A stretch of DNA of 59,277 nucleotides from Chloroflexota bacterium (GCA_016190485.1 JACPQN010000015.1:1-59277); one strand, 5' to 3'. Counted from the stretch's first letter, positions 17,397 through 26,682 are shown. The notes: generated by a model from the letters alone, not told the origin. Program-made: numbers and translations.

Positions 17397-18346
17397 GCCG
17401 GCCGCTCCACACTGCTTCCTTCGACCTCCGGCCGCGGCCTCCCTTCGACTTCACCCTGGCGCTCCGCTACCTGCGCACCTCACCCTCCGCCGTTCTTGAG
17501 GAGATCACTGGGCGGGAGTACCAGCGGGCGCTGGTGCTGGCCGGCGCCCCGGTGCTGCTGGCCGTGAGCGTCACAGGTAACGTGGAGAGACCCGCGCTGC
17601 AGGTGACCCTCCGGAGTCGGGAGATAGGCGATGAGACGATAGCCGCAGCACGTAGGCTGGTGCAACGCCTCTTTTCCACCTGCGTGGACACCAGGCCGCT
17701 CTACGGCACGGCGCAGGATGACCCCGTCTTCGGCGCGCTGACCCGGGCGTGCTACGGCCTGCCCTTGATCCTCATCCCCGACCTCTTCGAGACCCTGGTG
17801 TGGGCTATCCTGGGTCAGCAGGTGAACGTGGCCTTCGCCGCGCAGTGCAAGCGGAGGCTGGTGGAGAGCTTCGGAGGCCAGATGGTGGTGGGAGACCACG
17901 GCTACTGGCTCTTCCCCGAGCCTGAGCGGCTGGCCGAGGCACAGGAGTCGGAGTTGGCGGCCATCCAGCTCAGCCGCCAGAAGACCCGCTACATCCTCAC
18001 CCTGGCCAGAGATGTGGCCGAAGGGCACCTGGACCTGCAGGGCCTCTGGAAGATGCCCCCGCACGAAGCCATGAGCGTGCTGGAGGGGTTGCTGGGAGTG
18101 GGGCGCTGGACCGCGGAGTACGTGCTGATGCGGGGGCTGGGCCACCCGGACGTGATCCCCGCGGCCGATGGCGGCCTGCGCCGCATTATCGGCCGCGCCT
18201 ACGGGCTGGGCCGCACCGCTACAGAACAGGAGGCGCGTGCGCTGGCGGAGAGCTGGGCGGGCTGGCGCAGCTACGCCGCCTTCTACTGGTGGTTCACCCT
18301 GCAACAGGAGTTGAAGCGGCCCCCCACTGGTCTGATCCCTGGCTAG
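17393..18346 (+). CDS. alkA: DNA-3-methyladenine glycosylase II (AlkA-like)
   Basis: A 317-residue HhH-GPD glycosylase that removes alkylated bases. The N-terminal TBP-like domain is present (residues about 8-105), then the helix-hairpin-helix LEGLLGVGRWTAEYVL (230-245) and catalytic Asp259 in IPAADGGLRR, equivalent to D238 of E. coli AlkA. The downstream AESWAGWRSYA also matches AlkA's AERWKPWRSYA. The ATG at 17393 overlaps the stop of the alkyltransferase gene (ATGA), so the three genes form one translationally coupled operon. This gives direct reversal and base excision under one sigma factor. Confidence 0.9.
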   Translation: MSRPLHTASFDLRPRPPFDFTLALRYLRTSPSAVLEEITGREYQRALVLAGAPVLLAVSVTGNVERPALQVTLRSREIGDETIAAARRLVQRLFSTCVDTRPLYGTAQDDPVFGALTRACYGLPLILIPDLFETLVWAILGQQVNVAFAAQCKRRLVESFGGQMVVGDHGYWLFPEPERLAEAQESELAAIQLSRQKTRYILTLARDVAEGHLDLQGLWKMPPHEAMSVLEGLLGVGRWTAEYVLMRGLGHPDVIPAADGGLRRIIGRAYGLGRTATEQEARALAESWAGWRSYAAFYWWFTLQQELKRPPTGLIPG

Positions 18347-18428
18347 CCACGGGCTCCTGGCTGCGGCTAGTAGCGCCTCCCACTGTGGTAAGATACGTGC
18401 GGCAACCCAACTGGAGGCATTGTCACCC

Positions 18429-20856
18429 ATGTCCCACCCCCTGGAGGTCCCGCCCGATGCCCTGCGCCTGACCTGTGATCCCGCGGCACTTTCCTTCGAG
18501 ACCACGGAGGAGGTGGCGCCCGTCATCGGGACCGTGGGGCAGGACCGAGCGCTGGATGCCCTGGACTTCGGGCTGGAGATCGGCACCACCGGCTACAACC
18601 TCTTTGTCGCGGGCATCCCCGGGAGCGGACGGGCCACCACGGTCCTCTCGCGCATCGAGCAGCTAGCGAAGACGCTCCCCACGCCCGGCGACTGGTGCTA
18701 CGTCCACAACTTCCGAGACGCCTATCGTCCCCAGGCGCTGGAGCTGCCCCCCGGCATGGGGGACAAGCTGGCTACCGACATGAACAACCTCATTGCTGCC
18801 TGCCGGCGGGAGATCCCCAGGGTCTTTCAGAGCGACGCCTACCAGCAACGTCGCCAGCAACTGCTGACAGAGCTGGACCGGCAGCGCGACCACCTCTTTC
18901 ATGAGCTGGACGACGAGGCGCGGCAGCGTGGCCTCACGGTGCAGATCGGCCCGGCTGGGGTGGTCACCATCCCGCTGACTCCGGAGGGACGCCCCATGAC
19001 GCCCGAGGAGTACCAGGGGCTCCAGGAGAGCGTCCGGGAGCGCCTGCGGGCGCTGGGCGAGGAGTTCCAGGAACGGTTGGTGACCTTTCTCAAGCGGATA
19101 CGGGATGCTGAGCAAGAGACCGCCCAGGCAGTGCGCACCCTGGACCGCGAGAGCGCCCTGTTTGCCGTAGGGCACCTGGTGCAGGACCTGGCGGAGCAGT
19201 ACAGCCAGCAGCGGCAGGTGGTCAGCTATCTAGAGGCGGTGCAGGAAGACGTGGTGGACAACCTCCAGAACTTCCGCCCGGAGCCGGAGGAGAGCCAGCA
19301 GCGGTTGCTGCCCGGGCTGCCCGCCATGCGGACGGAGGACCCTTTCAACCGCTACAAGGTCAATGTCCTGGTGAGCCACAACGGCTCGCCAGGGGCGCCC
19401 GTGGTGGTGGAGCACAACCCCACCTTTCAGAACGTCATCGGCAGGGTGGACTACCAGCCCGCCTTCGGCACCATGAGCACCGACTTCAGGCTCATCAAGC
19501 CGGGCGCTCTCCACCGCGCCAACGGGGGCTTTCTCATCCTCCAGGCCCGGGACGTGCTCATAAACCCCTACTGTTGGGAGGCCCTCAAGCGTGCCCTGGA
19601 CTGCAAGGAGATCGTCATCGAAAACCTGGGAGACATGCTCTCAGCCCTGCCCATGTTGACCCTCCGCCCCGACGCCATTCCTCTCAACGTCAAAGTCGTG
19701 CTCATCGGCAATCCAATGGTCTACAACCTCCTCTACCACATGGACGAGGAGTTCCTGAAGCTGTTCAAGGTCAAGGCGGACTTCGACATTGAGATGGAGC
19801 GGTCCACGGATAACGTGGGTATCTACGCGGGGTTTGTGCGGGCCCGGGTGGAGCAGGACAACCTGCTGCACTTCCACCGGTCCGGCGTGGCCAAGGTAGT
19901 GGAGCACGGCTCGCGCCTGCTGGAGCACCAGGGCAAGCTCTCCACCCGCTTCCTGGACGTGGCCGACCTCATCTCCGAGGCCAGCTACTGGGCCAAGAAG
20001 GCCGGCAGTGGCTACGTCCACAAGGAGCATGTGGAGCAGGCCATCGCCCAGAAGGAGTTCCGCTCCGGCCTGGTGCGGGACAAGGTGCAGCGGGTGATCC
20101 AGGAGGACGTCATCAAGATCGCCACAGAGGGGCAGGCGGTCGGCCAGATCAACGGCCTCTCGGTGCTGGACATCGGCGACTACGTTTTTGGCACACCCTC
20201 ACGGATCACCGCCGCGGTCTCCCTGGGCTCCGCAGGGGTGCTCAACGTGGAGCGGGAGATCGAGCTGAGCGGGAAGATCCACAGCAAGGGCGTGATGATC
20301 CTCTCCGGCTATCTGGCCGCAAAGTACGCCCAGGACAAGCCCCTGAGCCTCAGCGCCAGCCTTACCTTCGAGCAGCTCTACAACGAGGTGGACGGCGACA
20401 GCGCATCCAGCGCCGAGCTCTACTGCCTCCTCTCCGCGCTCGCGGAGCTGCCCCTGCGCCAGGACCTGGCCGTGACCGGCTCCGTGAACCAGAAGGGGGA
20501 GGTGCAGGCCGTGGGGGGCGTCCAGTACAAGATCGAGGGCTTTTTCGACGCCTGCCGCGCCAGGGGCCTCACGGGCAGCCAGGGCGTGCTCATCCCGGCG
20601 TCCAACGTGCGCCACCTGATGCTGCGGGAGGTGGTGGTGGAGGCGGTGCGCCAGGGCCAGTTCCACGTGTATGCCGTCTCCACGGTGGACGAGGGGATCG
20701 AACTGCTCACCGGGCGCCCCGCGGGCCAGGTGCAACCCGATGGCGCCTATCCGGAAGGCTCCGTGAACTATCTGGTTAACCAGCGCCTCCTGGAGTACGC
20801 GGAGCGCCTCCGCAGCTTTGGCAAGGCCCCTGAGGGCGAAGGCGATGAGGCCGCGG

Positions 20857-20864
<8 letters not shown>
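18429..20864 (+). CDS. Lon-like ATP-dependent protease (COG1067/LonB-type)
   Basis: An 811-residue Lon-family protease with an N-terminal AAA-type region and C-terminal Lon proteolytic domain. The P-loop is GIPGSGRATT (62-71), with Arg where Lys is usual, a variation found in this subfamily. The catalytic dyad is Ser658 (GDSASS) and Lys701 (GGVQYKIEGFF), 43 residues apart as in E. coli Lon (S679/K722). A long helical insertion (residues about 120-260) is typical of the group. ATG at 18429 lies 11 nt after GGAGG. An in-frame TTG at 18420 is an alternative. No TM helices are evident, so it is cytosolic, unlike archaeal LonB. Confidence 0.9.
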
Positions 20865-22035
<1,171 letters not shown>

Positions 22036-22038
<3 letters not shown>

Positions 22039-22262
22039 TGTCCTGTCTTTGAGGTTCCTTAACAAACTCCGGCGGGACGGTCATTGCGAGCCCGACGAAG
22101 GAGGGCGTGGCAATCTGGGGGTGGGAAGTCGACCGTGCCCCACCCAGATTGCGGAGCTTGTCCTGAGCCTGTCCTGAGCAACAACGTCGAAGGGCCTGGC
22201 GAAGGGTCGCCTCCGGCTCCTCGCAACGACATCCGCGGCGTTCTTCGGGGACATCACACCTG
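22036..22262. repeat. MITE-like palindromic repeat, family 3, copy 1
   Basis: About 227 bp. The left end TAGTGTCCTGTCTTTGA is the chrA stop codon and onward. Inner inverted repeats are GTCATTGCGAG (22080) and CTCGCAACGAC (22220-22230). The right end GCGGCGTTCTTCGGGGACAT matches, inverted, the left end of the copy at 38788. An inner stretch carries CTTGTCCTGAGCCTGTC. No coding potential was seen between it and 22405. Confidence 0.8.
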
Positions 22263-22405
22263 TCCGGCTCACCGAGAGGCTGCTGCCTTCCTCTCGTCCT
22301 CCGTAAGGCGACTTACAGACGGCGCTATCATCTTCGCCTACCCTGGGAGTACACGTGCCCTGCACGCCTGCCAGGCTGCAGGAGTCTTACCCAAGGAGGA
22401 CGATG

Positions 22406-22966
22406 ATGGAGCAAGCCCTGGAAAGAAAAGCAGCCAGGTTGTGGCTGCTGGGGACCATCGTAGCGGCGCTGTTGGTCTCAGCGTGCGCCCAGAGCGCGGG
22501 CGCACAGCAGGCGGGCGGCGACAAGGACAGGGAGATCGCTGCCCTGCGAGACCAGGTGGCCGGGCTTCAGCAAGATAGCCGATTCTGGAGCCAGCTCGCT
22601 GGCGCGCTCAAGCCAGTGGAGATGGCGAGCATGACTGACCACCGGGCCTACATGTTGCCCAGCGGCGCTGTCATCGCCCTCCATTTCGATAATCTGAAGC
22701 TGGACCAGGCCAAGAACCTCAACTGGGTCGCCCTGGGGATTCCCGGCGCCTTCACCAAGGCGGACCAGGAGCGGGTGGAGGGCCAGTTCGGCAAGGGCTT
22801 CACCCACTTCCACGATATGAAGAACGACACCCATGGCGGAAAGCCCGGCGCCGAAGGGGTCTGGTTCGTCCACATGGCCGTTCGAGACTTCGACTCTCCC
22901 ATGTCCGGCGGTGGCGTGAAAGCAGGGGTTGATGGTAAGTTCATGCCGACGCCTCCGTCTCAATAG
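22406..22966 (+). CDS. Hypothetical lipoprotein
   Basis: A 186-residue protein with a signal sequence and lipobox (LLVSAC) near residue 25, then a short heptad-like coiled-coil segment (DREIAALRDQVAGLQQDSRFW), and a compact C-terminal domain rich in His/Asp (FTHFHDMKNDTHGG; WFVHMAVRDFD). AAGGAGG lies 6 nt upstream of the ATG at 22406 (an ATG at 22403 is also possible). No family was recognised. The His-rich part may bind metal, but that is a guess. It is preceded by about 145 bp of ordinary leader sequence after the repeat at 22036. Confidence 0.7.
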   Translation: MEQALERKAARLWLLGTIVAALLVSACAQSAGAQQAGGDKDREIAALRDQVAGLQQDSRFWSQLAGALKPVEMASMTDHRAYMLPSGAVIALHFDNLKLDQAKNLNWVALGIPGAFTKADQERVEGQFGKGFTHFHDMKNDTHGGKPGAEGVWFVHMAVRDFDSPMSGGGVKAGVDGKFMPTPPSQ

Positions 22967-22975
22967 CGGAGCACC

Positions 22976-23013
22976 GCTCACCCTCTCCCTTCTTTCCGGG
23001 GGAGAGGGTGAGC
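22976..23013. terminator. Hairpin with CCCTCTCCC/GGGAGAGGG stem
   Basis: GCTCACCCTCTCCC pairs with GGGAGAGGGTGAGC over 14 bp across a 10-nt loop. It lies 10 bp after the lipoprotein stop. It has no U tract. Related hairpins occur at 41232-41285, so it may be a dispersed repeat used as a terminator. Confidence 0.55.
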
Positions 23014-23067
23014 GAATCTCAGGGACTGAAGGTCGCTGATGGTAGGGAGCATCGAGAAGTGAGAGCC

Positions 23068-23220
23068 ATGTGGGGGATCAAGGACGTTCAGAAGGCGGGT
23101 CTCTGCCGCTACTGACCATCAAGCTGGCTGCTGGGGCTAGCAGTCTTGCTGGTCTACGACAGTCTGTTCCTGGCGCGACAGGCGATTCGAAAGGTGACGG
23201 CCCTGCTTGTACCGCGATAG
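23068..23220 (+). other. Possible micro-ORF interrupted by UGA (speculative)
   Basis: Starting at ATG 23068 a frame of 50 codons runs to TAG at 23218 with one internal TGA at 23113. The part after the TGA has a clear hydrophobic stretch (WLLGLAVLLVYDSLFLARQ). The codon pattern around TGA is Cys-Arg-Tyr-UGA. A CUGCU/AGCAG hairpin with a G-rich loop follows 12 nt later. This could be a tiny membrane selenoprotein, a decayed gene or chance; the ribosome site is weak. The rest of 23014-23253 shows nothing else. Confidence 0.15.
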
Positions 23221-23253
23221 TCGGCGGCGAGGCGGCGGGACAACCCCCGCACG

Positions 23254-23487
23254 TTAGAGGCCCAGAAGCTCACTCAGGCGTGCTCGGTCGAAGCCGATGA
23301 TCACCTCGCCGTCGATGACGGTGGTGGGAGTGGCGCGTGACCGCAGCGCAATGAGCTCCCGCAGCAGCGCTCGGTCCTTGCCGATGTCCTTCTCTACAAA
23401 GGGGACCCGGTGTTGAGAGAGAAACTCTTTCTCAGCATGGCAGGACGCTCAGCCCGGCTGGGTGTAGATCGCGACTTCCTGAGCCAA
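23254..23487 (-). CDS. Glutaredoxin-like selenoprotein (UxxC), UGA at 23449-23451
   Basis: A frame with one in-frame TGA encodes a 77-residue glutaredoxin-fold protein. N-terminal strand AQEVAIYTQPG is followed by U13-A-S-C-H, the helix AEKEFLSQHRVPFVEKD, the cis-Pro strand ATPTTVIDGEVIIGFD and a final helix. TGA sits where the first active-site Cys of CxxC is in glutaredoxin/NrdH proteins, so selenocysteine is the natural reading. A SECIS-like hairpin starts 15 nt after the UGA, and selB is present in this window. It resembles the glutaredoxin-like (seleno)proteins catalogued as 'Uxx-star'. Start TTG 23487 is chosen for AAGGA 10 nt upstream; GTG 23496 is possible. It is the last gene of an operon with a Crp/Fnr regulator. 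Expected role: reduction of disulfides or peroxides. Confidence 0.8.
23419..23433 (-). promoter_or_regulatory. Candidate bacterial SECIS hairpin for the glutaredoxin
   Basis: On the minus strand GAGAAA and UUUCUC form a 6-bp stem with loop GAG. It starts 15 nt after the UGA, putting the apical loop about 21 nt away with G as its first base. This fits the published bacterial SECIS rule (loop about 16-37 nt from UGA, G in the first two loop bases). Confidence 0.6.
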
Positions 23488-23512
23488 TCTGCTCACTTCC
23501 TTACTCGCAGTG

Positions 23513-24205
23513 TTAACCTTGCGCCACGGCCGCCAGACGGCCCGAGTCCAGGATGTCGATGCGAGTACGGCCCAAGCCGATAAGCCCCTGGGCTTTCAGC
23601 TCGTTCAGGGCCAGGGTCGCCGTCTCACGAAAGGTGCCCGCCATCTCGGCCAGGTCCTGATGGGTGAGACCGGTGATAGTGCTACTCTGCTGCTCCTCGG
23701 CCAGCCGCAGCAGGAGCGCCGCCAGGCGGGCCCCCACGCTCTTAAAGGCCAGGTCTTCCAGGACAGCCTGGGCATTGAGCAGCCGCCTCCCCACGACCTG
23801 GAGCACCCGCAGCGCCACAATGGGCTTGGTAAGAAGCAGGCGCTCCACGTCCGCCCGGCTCATGGCGCAGAGGACACTGGGCTCCGCGGCTTCGGCGAAG
23901 CTATCGTACATGCCCTGGCCCAGCAGCGACATCTCTCCGAAGAAGGTACCGGCGGGTAGATGGGCAATGATGAGCTTCTTGCCTTCGGGAGAGAGGCGAT
24001 AGAGGTTGACTACCCCCTTCTTGAGCAGATAGAGCACCTCGCGCGACTCGCCGGGAATGTAGATAATCCTGCCCCGCTCGCAGGTCATCTCCGTGGTCAC
24101 CCGGTCGAGCCACTCCATCTCCTCCTTGGTGAGGTCTTTGAAGACCTCCTGGCCGGAGAGGTAGCCCACCTTGCTGGCCAACGAGGCGGGTTCGAATGCC
24201 TCCAT
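23513..24205 (-). CDS. Crp/Fnr-family transcriptional regulator
   Basis: A 230-residue regulator: cyclic-nucleotide-binding-type beta barrel (residues about 20-130, with AHLPAGTFFGEMSLLG), a long dimer helix, and a C-terminal winged HTH (GLTHQDLAEMAGTFRETATLALNEL). No Cys cluster for an Fe-S centre like Fnr is seen, and the Arg that binds the cAMP phosphate is not present in its usual form, so the effector is unknown. It is flanked by two thiol/selenol redox proteins on the same strand, 16 bp after the CxxC gene and 25 bp before the selenoprotein. This suggests it senses a redox signal or controls them. Confidence 0.9.
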   Translation of the reverse strand: MEAFEPASLASKVGYLSGQEVFKDLTKEEMEWLDRVTTEMTCERGRIIYIPGESREVLYLLKKGVVNLYRLSPEGKKLIIAHLPAGTFFGEMSLLGQGMYDSFAEAAEPSVLCAMSRADVERLLLTKPIVALRVLQVVGRRLLNAQAVLEDLAFKSVGARLAALLLRLAEEQQSSTITGLTHQDLAEMAGTFRETATLALNELKAQGLIGLGRTRIDILDSGRLAAVAQG

Positions 24206-24221
24206 GCGGACCTCTTAGCTC

Positions 24222-24476
24222 TTACTGTGGCCTGTAAAGTTGCGCCAGCCTGGCGTTCAGCTCCTCCGGGAAAGGGTTCCCTACGAAGAGGACGTTCTCG
24301 TCCAGGAGGAAGGTGGGCACGGCGACGACGGCGTCGGGCTTTTGCACCATCTCCCCCTCCAGATCAACGAGCTCCACAGGCAGGTCGGGGAAGCGCCGCC
24401 CCACTTCCTCGTAGAGGCGGCGCGCCTCCTCACAACCCGGGCACTGTCCTGCGACGACAATCCGAAGGAGGGGCAT
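24222..24476 (-). CDS. Small thioredoxin/glutaredoxin-like CxxC protein
   Basis: An 84-residue thioredoxin-fold protein with an N-terminal CPGC motif (VVAGQCPGCEEARRL), a following helix and a cis-Pro strand (VAVPTFLLDENVLFVGNP). It likely serves as a dithiol reductant or delivers electrons to the downstream selenoglutaredoxin. The start at 24476 follows AAGGA by 7 nt; an ATG at 24503 has none. It is the first gene of the operon with the Crp/Fnr regulator. Confidence 0.8.
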   Translation of the reverse strand: MPLLRIVVAGQCPGCEEARRLYEEVGRRFPDLPVELVDLEGEMVQKPDAVVAVPTFLLDENVLFVGNPFPEELNARLAQLYRPQ

Positions 24477-24533
24477 TGGTGTGTCCTTGTGCCAGACTGG
24501 CATACAACAACTCTACGCCGGATGGCTAGGACT

Positions 24534-24555
24534 GGTCTGTAAGTCGGCCTACAGA
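24534..24555. promoter_or_regulatory. Candidate Crp/Fnr-type operator
   Basis: A perfect 7-bp inverted repeat, GTCTGTA-N8-TACAGAC (22 bp), lies between the divergent redox operon (-) and HD-GYP gene (+). The total length is that of a Crp/Fnr-family dimer site, and a Crp/Fnr gene is in the adjacent operon. Binding is inferred. Confidence 0.45.
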
Positions 24556-24676
24556 CATGGTCCGGTATCGAAGCTATGCTGGCTGGTGAAAGTACTTGAA
24601 CAAGCGAACGAGTCCGCAAGCTTGCGCTCCCATTGTATGTCTTTCTCCTGATAGCGCATAGTCGCAGAGGAGTACC

Positions 24677-26218
24677 ATGACGGCCATTGCTACGGAGAGC
24701 AGCGCCCCAGTTAAAGCAACTGAGCAACGCTCCGGCGTACCTGGCCAGCCAGAGAAGATGAAGCTGCGCACCAGGGCGGCTATCCGCCTTGGGGTGGTGG
24801 CCCTTGGAACGGTCACCTTCTTGTTGGCGTTGCCTGACGCCATGCTCCCGCCCTCGCCCACCTTCGCCGTCCTGCTTGGCCTGGTCGTCGCCAGCGAGGC
24901 CCTGGCGGTACGACGGTCGGCCACCAATGGCGTGGTCAGCATGACCTTCGTGGCGCTGGCAGCCGCGGTATTCCTCTTGGGGCCGGGTGCCGCAGCCCTG
25001 CTGGGCGTGCTTGGCGTCGTGCTGGGGGATGGGCTGCTGCGTCGCGGGCCTGCGCTCCTGGTGTGGGAGAAGGCTAGCATCCTCGTTCTCATGCTGATAG
25101 CCGGCGGAAGCGCGGTGGAGCTTACCGCGGTGGCAGGCGGCGGGATCCAGAGCATGGTGTCCCACGCCGTCATGGCCTTCTGGGCTGGGAGTTTTCTCCT
25201 GCTGCTCCTCACTGAATGCCGCAGCTACCGGCGGTGGACACTCGGATGCGCTGAGGCCGCCGCTGCGCTCCTCTTTGTGGGCGCCCTGTGGACCCAGCCC
25301 CTGTGGTCGGCGCGCCTGGGAGAGACAAGCATGATGTACGCCCTCACGCATGTCTCCTCCATGTTCCTCCTGGCGGGAGCCTTCATGATGGTAGACAGCG
25401 TAGCCACCTCCACCATACAGATCGCCTCGGCCGGCCTCGCTGGCCTGCGATTCTGGCGCTATGGCCTGCTGCCAGCGTTCTACCAGTATAATGGCCAGGC
25501 CCTGGCTGCCTTGCTGCTCCTTTGGGCAGACTTCTCCGGCGGCCCCTACGGGCTTGTCGCAGCCGCCGCCTTCGTGGTTTTGGGATTCTACGCGTACCGG
25601 CTGTACATTGGGAAAGAAGATCTCCTGGTCGCCAGCTTGTGCGCCCTGTCCTCGGCTCTGGATGCCAAGGACTCCTACACCCAAGGACATTCGGACCGGG
25701 TTGCGGTTTACTCGGTAGCGCTGGCTCGGGCTCTGGGATTCAGCCTGGGCAAGCAACGGCAGGTGCAGCTCGCCGCGCAGCTCCACGACATCGGGAAAAT
25801 CGGCATCCCCGACGCCGTTCTGCTGAAGCCCGGGCGTTTCACACCCGAAGAATACGAAGTCATGAAGGGCCACGTCAGCAGAGGAGTGGAGATTCTGTGG
25901 AACGTCCCTGACCTGCGGGAGCTTGCCCGCATCGTCGAGCAGGAGCACGAACGCTGGAACGGGTCGGGGTACCCCAACGGGTTGCGCGGCGAGGGCATCC
26001 TGTTGGCAGCGCGCATCATCGCCGTGGCCGACGTGTACGATGCGCTGACGTCAGATCGCTCTTACCGCAAAGCCCTCTCGGAAGAAGAGGCGCGGGCCAC
26101 CTTAGAGGACCTGGCAGGAGTTGAGCTGGACGCTAAACTGGTGCGAGCCTTCCTCGCGCTACAACGTCACAGTGACCTGGAGGCGGACCTGGCCTTTGCC
26201 TACTGCCTCACCCATTGA
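24677..26218 (+). CDS. Membrane-bound HD-GYP domain protein
   Basis: A 513-residue protein. After about 35 polar residues, residues about 35-310 hold roughly eight hydrophobic segments, an integral-membrane sensor-like region of no recognised family. The C-terminal HD-GYP domain starts near residue 320: H370-D371 in LHDIGKIGIPD, H in MKGHVSRG, GSGYPNG and ADVYDALTSDR. HD-GYP proteins degrade cyclic di-GMP or related dinucleotides. The usual HHE ligand motif reads E423-H-E here, so one metal-ligand His is replaced by Glu. A ribosome site (GAGGAG) sits 4 nt upstream. No GGDEF domain is present in this window. Confidence 0.88.
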   Translation: MTAIATESSAPVKATEQRSGVPGQPEKMKLRTRAAIRLGVVALGTVTFLLALPDAMLPPSPTFAVLLGLVVASEALAVRRSATNGVVSMTFVALAAAVFLLGPGAAALLGVLGVVLGDGLLRRGPALLVWEKASILVLMLIAGGSAVELTAVAGGGIQSMVSHAVMAFWAGSFLLLLLTECRSYRRWTLGCAEAAAALLFVGALWTQPLWSARLGETSMMYALTHVSSMFLLAGAFMMVDSVATSTIQIASAGLAGLRFWRYGLLPAFYQYNGQALAALLLLWADFSGGPYGLVAAAAFVVLGFYAYRLYIGKEDLLVASLCALSSALDAKDSYTQGHSDRVAVYSVALARALGFSLGKQRQVQLAAQLHDIGKIGIPDAVLLKPGRFTPEEYEVMKGHVSRGVEILWNVPDLRELARIVEQEHERWNGSGYPNGLRGEGILLAARIIAVADVYDALTSDRSYRKALSEEEARATLEDLAGVELDAKLVRAFLALQRHSDLEADLAFAYCLTH

Positions 26219-26257
26219 CTCCCGCGCGACCCCACAACCCGCGCCCACAACCCGCGC

Positions 26258-26286
26258 TTGACGGCCCCGCCGGGCGGCGCGACAAT
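26258..26286 (+). promoter_or_regulatory. Promoter upstream of a structured leader RNA
   Basis: TTGACG (26258-26263) and GACAAT (26281-26286) are spaced 17 bp. It lies 40 bp after the HD-GYP stop. A predicted transcript would begin near 26293 and meet a terminator at 26386. Confidence 0.55.
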
Positions 26287-26289
26287 GCG

Positions 26290-26386
26290 GCTACCTTGGC
26301 AGGGAGGCATGGTTGCCATGGATGGGATGCGGGCAGAGCAGACCGGGAGCCGGTAGCACCAGGTTGACGCCTGGTGCTTTTGTTTT
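26290..26386 (+). ncRNA. Structured leader or small RNA ending in an intrinsic terminator
   Basis: GCTACC (26290-26295) can pair with GGTAGC (26352-26357), enclosing hairpins CATGG-TTG-CCATG and ACCGG-GAG-CCGGT. A strong terminator follows: AGCACCAGG-6 nt-CCTGGTGCT then TTTGTTTT (26355-26386). The GGTAGC strand shares bases 26355-26357 with the terminator stem, so the two folds compete, as in a riboswitch or attenuator. The SWIM microprotein gene starts 38 nt after the terminator. No known riboswitch class was recognised. It could instead be a free-standing small RNA of about 95 nt. Confidence 0.45.
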
Positions 26387-26424
26387 CTGCCTCGGCCGCC
26401 GATTCTTTTCATGAGGAGGTCGGA

Positions 26425-26682
26425 ATGAACTCCAGTCTCATCGGCAAGATCGAGAAGGCCAAGCGCTACGCCCAGGAGCGAGGGCGGGTCTCCTTCCAGG
26501 AGTTCCGGGTCACCTTCAGGGGCGAGAATGATCTCCACGCGGTGGGCTTTCGCGAGGGGCGCTGGCAATGCACCTGCGACTTCTTTGCCGATAGAGAGCT
26601 GTGTAGTCATACCATGGCCCTGGAGAAGATCCTGGGCGACATGTTGCCCACCGCAGCCATATCGGGCGCTGTGTTGATCTAG
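26425..26682 (+). CDS. SWIM-type zinc-finger microprotein
   Basis: An 85-residue protein. The motif C-x-C-x8-C-x-H (WQCTCDFFADRELCSHTMAL) fits a SWIM zinc finger, found in proteins that bind DNA or other proteins. The N-terminal half is basic and helical (IGKIEKAKRYAQERG). The start follows GAGGAGG by 5 nt. The gene lies behind the terminator-ended leader, so its expression may depend on readthrough. Partners are unknown. Confidence 0.75.
   Translation: MNSSLIGKIEKAKRYAQERGRVSFQEFRVTFRGENDLHAVGFREGRWQCTCDFFADRELCSHTMALEKILGDMLPTAAISGAVLI

Noticed and set aside
24186..24200. GGGTTCGAATGCC, resembling a tRNA T-arm
   Set aside because: It lies inside the Crp/Fnr coding start, and no acceptor stem or anticodon arm can be drawn.
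24281..25948. Long minus-strand frame across the HD-GYP gene
   Set aside because: It overlaps the HD-GYP coding region and the CxxC gene, and has no recognisable domain.
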